Shown piece by piece: positions 58,266-64,000 of a stretch of 64,000 bases of DNA (its first letter is position 1; the number at the start of each line of letters is the position of its first letter). The notes under the pieces were generated by a model, which made no database searches, had not been told where the DNA came from, and worked only from the letters and a program-made list of their open reading frames with translations. A program made the position numbers and the translations under genes. The stretch is from 40CM-4-68-19 sp036513415 (GTDB lineage: Bacteria > Myxococcota > Myxococcia > Myxococcales > 40CM-4-68-19), in contig DATBZA010000190.1 of the NCBI GenBank assembly GCA_036513415.1, positions 30,870 through 94,869 of the forward strand. Direction: 5' to 3'.

Positions 58266-60407
58266 ATGCCTCCCCACCTCCATACCTGCATGCTCTGCGA
58301 GGCGGTGTGCGGTCTCACGGTCGAGTCCGAGGGCGATTCCGTAGGCCGCGTCCGCGGCGACCCCGATGATCCCTTCAGCCGGGGGCACATCTGCCCGAAG
58401 GCGGCCGCCATCGTCGACGTGCAGGACGATGCAGATCGCATCCGCGCGCCGCAACGGCGCGAAGGCGGCCGGTGGCAAGCGGTCTCCTGGCAGGCGGCGC
58501 TGGACGAGGCAGGGACGCGTCTCGCCGAAGTGCAGCGCAAGCACGGCAGGAGCGCAGTCGGGGTGTACCTGGGCAATCCCACCGTGCACTCGTACTCCGC
58601 GCTCCTGGCGACCCCGTTCTTCAACCGGGCGCTGGGAACGCGGGCGCGCTTTTCGGCCACTTCGGTCGACCAGCTCCCGCACATGCTCGCCGCCCTGGAG
58701 ATGTTCGGCCATCAAGTGCTGTTGCCGGTCCCCGACGTCGATCGGACCCATTTCTTCCTCGTGCTGGGTGCGAACCCCCTCGCCTCGAACGGCAGCTTGA
58801 TGACGGCGGGTGGCATCTCGCGCCGGCTCGACGACCTGCGCAAACGCGGCGGCAAGCTGGTGGTGGTCGACCCGCGCCGCACCGAGACCGCCGCGGCGGC
58901 GGACCAGCATCTGGCCATCCGCCCCGGGAGCGATGCGCTCCTTCTCCTCGCCATGCTGCATGTCCTCTTCGAGCAGCAGCGCGTGGGCTTGCGGCACCTG
59001 GCGCCGTTCACCGACGGGCTCGGGCTGCTGCAGGACGCGGCGGCGAGGTTCCCGCCGGAGCGGGTTGCGGCGCACACCGGCGTCGGCGCGCCGGCCATCC
59101 GCGAGCTCGCCCGCGACTTTGCCTCGGCGCCAGCAGCGGTCGCGTACGGGCGTGTGGGGACCTGCACCCAGGAATTCGGCGGGCTTTCAGCCTGGCTGAT
59201 CGTCGCTCTCAATGCCGTCACGGGAAACCTGGATCGCGAGGGCGGCTTCATGTTCGCCACGCCGGCCGCGGATCTCGTCGCGCTCGCGTCGAGGACGGGC
59301 AATCGCGGCCATTTCGACCGCTGGCGCAGCCGGGTGCGCGGCCTGCCGGAGTTTGGAGGCGAGCTGGCGGCCGCGGCCCTCGCCGAAGAGATCGATACAC
59401 CAGGAAAGGGCCAAATCCGGGCCATGGTCACGTTCGCCGGCAACCCGGTGCTCTCCACGCCCAACGGCGCGCGCCTGGACCGGGCCCTTGCCGGGCTCGA
59501 GTACATGGTCTCGATCGATCTCTACCGGAACGAGACCACCCGGCACGCGAATCTCATCCTGCCCACCAGCTTCGGCTTCGAGCGCGACCACTATGACCTC
59601 GCGTTCTATGCGCTCGCGGTGCGCAACGCCGCTCGCTACGCGAAGCCGTTCCGGCCGGCGCCGCCGGGCGTGCGCGGCGACTTCAAGGTCCTGCTCGACC
59701 TGGCGCTGGCGGTGCGGCGCCATGGGGGAGGGCGGCCGGGATGGGCGCTCGGCGCGTCGTTGCGCGCGGCCCGCATGCTCGGCGAGCGGCGGCTGCTCGA
59801 TCTGCTGCTCCGGTTCGGCCCGCACCGGCTCTCGCTGCGCAAGTTGGAACAGAACCCGCACGGCATCGATCTCGGGCCGCTCCGGCCGCAGCTTCCGGCG
59901 CGCCTTGGCGGGAGGCGGCTGCGACTCGCGCCAGACGTCTTCCTGCGCGACCTGGACCGCCTGGCTTCAGTTCTGACGAAACCGGCGACGAACGGCCTGG
60001 TCCTGATCGGCAGGCGCGCGCTGCGCAGCAACAATTCGTGGATGCACAACAGCTTGCGCCTGGTGAAGGGCCCGCCCGGCTGCGTACTGCTGATGCACCC
60101 CGCCGATGCGGCGGTGCGCGGATTGAAGAAGGGCGAGAGCGTGCGCGTGGAGTCGCGCGTCGGCAGCGTCGAGGTCCCGGTCGACGTGACCGGGGACGTG
60201 ATGCCGGGAGTGGTGAGCCTGCCGCACGGTTGGGGTCACATGCGCGACGGCGCCGCTCTTTCGGTGGCGGCGGCGCACGCAGGCGCAAGCCTCAACGACC
60301 TGACCGATGAGCAGTCGGTGGACGCACTCTCCGGCAACGCCGCGCTCAACGGCGTGCCGGTCACGGTGACCAAGGTCCAGAGCCGCCAGGATTCCCGCCC
60401 GCGGTGA
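58266..60407 (+). CDS. Molybdopterin-dependent oxidoreductase (BisC/formate dehydrogenase-like)
   Basis: 713 residues. The N-terminal [4Fe-4S] site has Cys8, Cys11, Cys15 and Cys43 (C-x2-C-x3-C-x27-C). Then come LGNPTVHSY, FLVLGANPLASNGSLMTAGG, VVDPRRTETAAAADQHLAIRPGSDALLLLAM and RVGTCTQEFGGL, all typical of the DMSO-reductase superfamily; the C-terminal cofactor-binding domain has NNSWMHNSLRL. There is no TAT signal, so it is cytoplasmic. Neither Cys nor an in-frame TGA is seen at a molybdenum-ligand position; the ligand is not identified. The electron partner is not nearby. Physiological substrate unknown. Confidence 0.88.
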   Translation: MPPHLHTCMLCEAVCGLTVESEGDSVGRVRGDPDDPFSRGHICPKAAAIVDVQDDADRIRAPQRREGGRWQAVSWQAALDEAGTRLAEVQRKHGRSAVGVYLGNPTVHSYSALLATPFFNRALGTRARFSATSVDQLPHMLAALEMFGHQVLLPVPDVDRTHFFLVLGANPLASNGSLMTAGGISRRLDDLRKRGGKLVVVDPRRTETAAAADQHLAIRPGSDALLLLAMLHVLFEQQRVGLRHLAPFTDGLGLLQDAAARFPPERVAAHTGVGAPAIRELARDFASAPAAVAYGRVGTCTQEFGGLSAWLIVALNAVTGNLDREGGFMFATPAADLVALASRTGNRGHFDRWRSRVRGLPEFGGELAAAALAEEIDTPGKGQIRAMVTFAGNPVLSTPNGARLDRALAGLEYMVSIDLYRNETTRHANLILPTSFGFERDHYDLAFYALAVRNAARYAKPFRPAPPGVRGDFKVLLDLALAVRRHGGGRPGWALGASLRAARMLGERRLLDLLLRFGPHRLSLRKLEQNPHGIDLGPLRPQLPARLGGRRLRLAPDVFLRDLDRLASVLTKPATNGLVLIGRRALRSNNSWMHNSLRLVKGPPGCVLLMHPADAAVRGLKKGESVRVESRVGSVEVPVDVTGDVMPGVVSLPHGWGHMRDGAALSVAAAHAGASLNDLTDEQSVDALSGNAALNGVPVTVTKVQSRQDSRPR

Positions 60408-60555
60408 AGGGCGCTTCTCGCCCGCGCCACAGACCGTTTTCAGCTCCGGCGCGTTCATGCTTCCTGGAGCGCAGGTAGGTCCACCGGGCACATCCACCGC
60501 GCCTCGCTTAATGGCGTCGGGCCCGGCGGCCGGTACACTCGCCGGCGGGGGATCC

Positions 60556-61968
60556 ATGAGCGACTGCGCAGGATGTTCACGGCCGGGGCGCGAGCCCCGC
60601 TGCGCGTTCTGCGGCGTCGCGCGGGCGCCAGGCGGGTACGAGGTCACGCGGGTGCTGGCGCAGACGCCTCACGGTCGCGTCTACCGCGCCCTCTCTCCCG
60701 AGGGAGCCGTGGTCGCCCTCAAGGAGCTGCAGTTCGCCAGTGTCCCCGGCGCGCAGCAGATCGATGCCTTCGAGCGCGAGGCCGCGACCCTGAAGACGCT
60801 CCACCACCCGCGGATTCCCCGCTACATCGCGAGCTTCACGGACGGAGAGGGCGTGCATCTGCGCCTCTACCTGGCAGCGGAGTTCATCGAAGGCGAGCCG
60901 CTGTCGGCGCGCATCGCGCGCGGGCCGCTCGCCGCGGCGGAGCTCCGCGACGTGGCCAGGCAAGTGCTCGAGGTGCTCGTGTACCTCCACGCCCTGGGCG
61001 TGCTGCATCGGGACATCAAGCCCGACAACATGATCGTGCGGTCGGGCCGCGAACTGGTGCTGGTGGATTTCGGCAGCGCGCGCTGGCTCACGGGGACGCA
61101 AACCTACGGTTCGACCCTGGTCGGGACGTTCGGGTACATGCCCACCGAGCAGCTCGGCGGCACGGTGGATGCGACCAGCGACCTCTATGCCCTGGGCGCC
61201 ACGCTGCTGCATGCCGCGACCGGGAAGCCGCCTTCCGATCTGCTCGCGGGCGATATGTCGCTGCGCGTGCCCAGGGCGGCGCCGCTGCGCGAGCTGATCG
61301 CGCTGCTGGTCCAGCCGCGGCGCGAGAAGCGGCTGCGCAGCGCCGCTGCCGCTTTGAAGGTCCTGGAGCACCCCGCTTCGCTCCGGCCGGTGCGACCACG
61401 ATTCGCGCTGATGGGGGTGGCAGCGGTAGCGATCACCGCCCTGTCCTTCGTCTGGAGTCCGGTCCGCTCCGTTCAATCCGCGAGTGCCGGCACGGCAACG
61501 CGCGTCCCGGCGGGCGTGCCTTCCGCCCGATCCTGGCTCGCGAGAGCGAAGCCATACTGCAACTCTGTCGAGGTGGCGCAGTTCATGGCGCGCAACCCGT
61601 ACCCCTCCGGCTGGGACGGGGCAGGCTTCGCGGCGGGTTGCTGGGCGCTAGCGGGAAGGATCGAGGAGGCCCGCAAGACGCTGGCGGGCGTTCCCGAGAA
61701 GGACCGCTCGCGGTCAGCCGGGATCGTGTTCGACCTGGCGCATCCGGTGGCGGACGCGGGCGACGACATCGCGGCGGGCCCGATCATGAACCTGGTCCTG
61801 GAATCGTCGCCCAACCACTTCATGGCGCTCTACCACGCCGGGATGAGCGACTCCGCGCTCGGCCACGCCGACCGGGCACGCACCCACCTCACTGGGTTCC
61901 TCCGGCTCTACAAGGCCGACGACTTCTTCACCCGGAACGCGCGCGAAGCACTTGCCCGCCTCCGCTGA
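60556..61968 (+). CDS. Ser/Thr protein kinase with zinc-ribbon N-terminus and TPR-like C-terminus
   Basis: ATG 60556; 470 residues. A double CxxC ribbon (Cys4, Cys7, Cys16, Cys19) precedes the kinase domain (~28-300) with Lys56 (VVALKEL), HRDIKPDN (Asp153) and DFG (Asp171). The glycine loop reads VLAQTPHGRVY and keeps only one of the three usual glycines. One TM helix (~309-325) leads to a ~140-residue external part with tandem helical repeats like TPR (FAAGCWALAGRIEEARKTL, YHAGMSDSALGHADRARTHL). Likely a membrane sensor kinase; substrate unknown. It is convergent with the GTPase gene (2-bp gap). Confidence 0.85.
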   Translation: MSDCAGCSRPGREPRCAFCGVARAPGGYEVTRVLAQTPHGRVYRALSPEGAVVALKELQFASVPGAQQIDAFEREAATLKTLHHPRIPRYIASFTDGEGVHLRLYLAAEFIEGEPLSARIARGPLAAAELRDVARQVLEVLVYLHALGVLHRDIKPDNMIVRSGRELVLVDFGSARWLTGTQTYGSTLVGTFGYMPTEQLGGTVDATSDLYALGATLLHAATGKPPSDLLAGDMSLRVPRAAPLRELIALLVQPRREKRLRSAAAALKVLEHPASLRPVRPRFALMGVAAVAITALSFVWSPVRSVQSASAGTATRVPAGVPSARSWLARAKPYCNSVEVAQFMARNPYPSGWDGAGFAAGCWALAGRIEEARKTLAGVPEKDRSRSAGIVFDLAHPVADAGDDIAAGPIMNLVLESSPNHFMALYHAGMSDSALGHADRARTHLTGFLRLYKADDFFTRNAREALARLR

Positions 61969-61970
61969 CC

Positions 61971-63458
61971 TCAACCGAGGTCGACCGGACGCTCCGGAGA
62001 CTCGCCCGAAACCGGATCGATTCGCATCAGGATGCGCGCCACCGCGCGCTCGAGTTCGTCGCGCAGCTCGCGGCGCGGGTCGCCGGCCGAGCGCCGGATC
62101 CTCCGGAACACCTCCTCGAGCTCGCGGCGCTCCGCGCGGGCGAAGTCCGCGACGATGCCGGCCCTGCCACCACCGTCCGCGACGGCGATCGTGCCCCGTC
62201 GGGCGTGCGTGCGGCGGGCGACGCCGTCGTAATGGAGCAGCGCGCGGTCGAGCAGGACCCAAGGAAAATTTGGCTGCGCGTGCGGGCCGATGCGAAACCG
62301 GCGGCCCCCTTCCCAGTAGCGCCGGGCGGCGATCAACCATCCGGCCAGACCGCCCGGCCCGACGGGCCGCACGCGGGCGAAGCGCCGCCCGAGCCCGACC
62401 AGCGCCGTGGCGCCCCCCACCGCGCCGCCGATCGCCGTGCCGGCCATCACGCTGGCTCCACCCACCATCAGGTCCAGTGCGCCCCCGACCGCCGCGCCCG
62501 CCAGGGTGCCGGCCGCCAGCAGCTCCGCCGGCGAGAGGCCGAGGAGCTTCCAAGTCTCCTCGGCGAACAGGTCCTGCTGGAAGACGGGGCGCTCGAGAGC
62601 TTTGCCCTCGAATCGGACCTCGCTGTGACGGTAGAGGGCCTCGATGCGGCGCCTCGCCTTTTCCTCGCGGGACCGCAAATGATCGTGGAACCCGCGCTCG
62701 AGCCGGTCGCGCTCGGCCTCGAGCGCCGCCTCGTCCTCGAGGGCGACCTCCTCGGTGTGTGTGAGCTCGTCGACGATCAGCTCCGCGATCTCCGCGGCTG
62801 CCTCGCCCCGGCGCCGGCGGCGCTGCGCGACCAGCGCGGTGACGGCTTCGTCGATGGCCTGGCGCGAGTCGGGTCGCAGCTCGCGAAAGGACTCGAGCAG
62901 GCTGAGCCGCTCGTCGAACGTCACCGAGTACGCGTCGAAGTCGCGCACGATCTTGAAGTACTGGTCCAGGGCCCGGCGCCATTCGGCTGCGTGGTCCTCC
63001 GCGCCGATCCGATTGATCAGCGCCATCCCGGGCTGGCCGGTCCAACGGAGGATCTCCATCTCCGCCTCGTAGTTGCGGCGGAACGGGCGGGTGCCGTCCA
63101 CGACGTAGAGAACGTTCGCGCCCGCCAGGATGGGAGCGAGGAGCCGCCGCTCATCGAGGAAGTCGGCCGTTCCTTCGTGGGCGCGCAGAAGCTCCGCCAC
63201 GCGCGCCGGCCGGTCGGCCGCGGACACCTCTCGCGCTCGCAGCCAGGCGAGCGCGCGGGGCGCGTCCTCGAACCCGGGTGTGTCGACGAGCACGAACAGC
63301 GGTCGGCCGTCCACGCTGACCGGATACTCCCGCACCTCCGTCGTGGTCCCAGGGCGGGGATCGATGCGCACCGAGTCGTCTTCCGCGAGCGTCGCCACGA
63401 TGCTCGACTTCCCCTTGTTCACCCGTCCCACCACCGCGAAGCGGGGCGCGTCCGTCAC
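61971..63458 (-). CDS. DUF3482-type GTPase (Era-like)
   Basis: GTG 63458, chosen since it overlaps the upstream stop as GTGA and directly precedes FAVVGRVNKGKSSIVATL. 495 residues. G1 GRVNKGKSS (~10-18), G3 DTPGFED, and a G4-like LINRIGAED. After the G domain come a charged helical part, a Gly/Ala-rich hydrophobic stretch (LLAAGTLAGAAVGGALDLMVGGASVM) that could enter a membrane, and a C-terminal domain, the DUF3482 layout. G4 lacks a clear NKxD. It is coupled to the DUF2868 gene, as is usual for this pair. Confidence 0.82.
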   Translation of the reverse strand: MTDAPRFAVVGRVNKGKSSIVATLAEDDSVRIDPRPGTTTEVREYPVSVDGRPLFVLVDTPGFEDAPRALAWLRAREVSAADRPARVAELLRAHEGTADFLDERRLLAPILAGANVLYVVDGTRPFRRNYEAEMEILRWTGQPGMALINRIGAEDHAAEWRRALDQYFKIVRDFDAYSVTFDERLSLLESFRELRPDSRQAIDEAVTALVAQRRRRRGEAAAEIAELIVDELTHTEEVALEDEAALEAERDRLERGFHDHLRSREEKARRRIEALYRHSEVRFEGKALERPVFQQDLFAEETWKLLGLSPAELLAAGTLAGAAVGGALDLMVGGASVMAGTAIGGAVGGATALVGLGRRFARVRPVGPGGLAGWLIAARRYWEGGRRFRIGPHAQPNFPWVLLDRALLHYDGVARRTHARRGTIAVADGGGRAGIVADFARAERRELEEVFRRIRRSAGDPRRELRDELERAVARILMRIDPVSGESPERPVDLG

Positions 63459-64000
63459 GGCGCCCCTCCGAGCGGCTCGACCGCCAGGTAGGGATCCTCG
63501 AGCGGGGCGAGTCCCTCGCTCCAGATGCGCACCTCGGATGCGAGCGACGGCCGGATTCCGTCCTCGCTCACGTGCGCGAGCAGGACCATGATGTGGCGCC
63601 GCGGTCCGATCGCGCGGCGCAGATCGCCGACGAGCCTGAGCAGGGCCTTGTCGGGCGCTTCCCAACCCTCGGCGACGATGATGATCGAGTCGGACCCGTT
63701 CGCCAGGGCGCCCCAGTCGAATCTTCCGTCATCGTAGTCACGGCCGCCCGCGGCGTGGATGCCGCCGATCGTGCAACGCGTCTGGCGCGCGACCGCCGCC
63801 TCCAACTCGGGCCGCGCGGGCGCATCGCGCCACAGCACCACGGTGCAGCGCGTGCCCGGCGGCGTCCTGGCGGCGGCTGGCGTCGCCCGGGTGCCGGCCG
63901 GTGCCGCGGCGTCAGCTGCTGCGCTGCGCGTCTCCACGTGCGGCTCCGCCAGCCTGCGCACGACGCGCTCGACCTCCGCATCGTCCAGCGGCAGCCGCGA
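63455..64000 (-). CDS. DUF2868 family protein, C-terminal part (runs off window)
   Basis: About 181 residues to the stop at 63457. The last part IIIVAEGWEAPDKALLRLVGDLRRAIGPRRHIMVLLA...W-x-x-x-L-x-x-L-DPYLAVEPL matches the end of DUF2868, a membrane protein that is known to be encoded next to DUF3482 GTPases. The TM helices and N-terminus are beyond the window. A low-complexity Ala/Thr linker (AADAAAPAGTRATPAAARTPPG) precedes this domain. Stop overlaps the GTPase GTG by one base pair frame step (GTGA). Confidence 0.75.
   Translation of the reverse strand, partial: SRLPLDDAEVERVVRRLAEPHVETRSAAADAAAPAGTRATPAAARTPPGTRCTVVLWRDAPARPELEAAVARQTRCTIGGIHAAGGRDYDDGRFDWGALANGSDSIIIVAEGWEAPDKALLRLVGDLRRAIGPRRHIMVLLAHVSEDGIRPSLASEVRIWSEGLAPLEDPYLAVEPLGGAP

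Noticed and set aside
58266..60407. Selenocysteine in the molybdopterin oxidoreductase (as in formate dehydrogenases)
   Set aside because: The gene is one open frame with no internal TGA.
63459..63665. N-terminal extension of the GTPase
   Set aside because: It overlaps the DUF2868 gene in another frame and has shadow-type composition; the GTG that overlaps the upstream stop precedes the G domain directly.

Overview
The window is very GC-rich (roughly two thirds G+C by eye), gene-dense, and built of short operons on both strands. Many predicted lipoproteins, a bactofilin, a Ser/Thr kinase, multi-PAS histidine kinases, a DUF2378-like protein and a full set of envelope genes suggest a Myxococcota-like or other 'deltaproteobacterial'-type Gram-negative soil or sediment bacterium. 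This assignment is inference: there is no rRNA, and I see no tRNA.

0-7.4 kb: an SDR fragment; a secreted protein with a His/Asp tail; then on the minus strand a two-gene selenoprotein operon, a peroxiredoxin whose peroxidatic Cys is an in-frame UGA and a GrdB/PrdB-like protein with a U-x-x-C motif. Each UGA is followed by a SECIS-like hairpin. A frameshifted MFS transporter lies downstream. After these come a secreted metallo-beta-lactamase-fold protein and a ketosynthase III/secreted protein/DUF2378-like run. 7.7-12.1 kb: a five-gene Liv-type ABC importer (livKHMGF). 12.2-16.6 kb: a protein-quality-control module, hsp20-hdeD-clpG/clpK-like, behind a repeat-rich upstream region. It resembles a minimal version of the transmissible heat-resistance loci of Gammaproteobacteria. 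16.6-30 kb: CAP lipoprotein, DEAD-box helicase, host-attachment-family protein, large sensor kinase, small cytochrome c, Cfa-type methyltransferase, SDR, an MBL-fold remnant, a PEP-mutase/isocitrate-lyase family enzyme, a small membrane peptide, PdxA, GNAT and FKBP.

30-40 kb: a large secreted repeat/PPC-domain protein, cardiolipin synthase-like PLD, ferredoxin-NADP reductase, topoisomerase IB, bactofilin and a Na+/H+ antiporter. 40-45.5 kb: a signalling operon of PAS-GGDEF-EAL protein, KaiC-like double ATPase and hybrid histidine kinase, joined by a 3-nt gap and a 4-nt overlap; no kaiA or kaiB is present. 45.6-50.9 kb: cold-shock protein, GNAT, lipoprotein/ferritin-like pair, GT-C glycosyltransferase, O-antigen-ligase-like protein and a polysaccharide deacetylase lipoprotein. 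50.9-51.9 kb is a gene-free, repeat-filled scar sharing a ~63-bp element with 35.15 kb. It is followed by a lipoprotein and an alkyl-DHAP-synthase gene that has lost its middle.

53.3-58.1 kb: a second Liv-type importer in which LivM and LivG are fused. 58.3-64 kb: a cytoplasmic molybdopterin oxidoreductase, a zinc-ribbon Ser/Thr kinase, and a DUF3482 GTPase with its DUF2868 partner (cut by the window end). The strongest novelty candidates are the double-selenoprotein operon, the hsp20-hdeD-clpG module with its palindromic upstream region, and the c-di-GMP/KaiC/hybrid-kinase operon.
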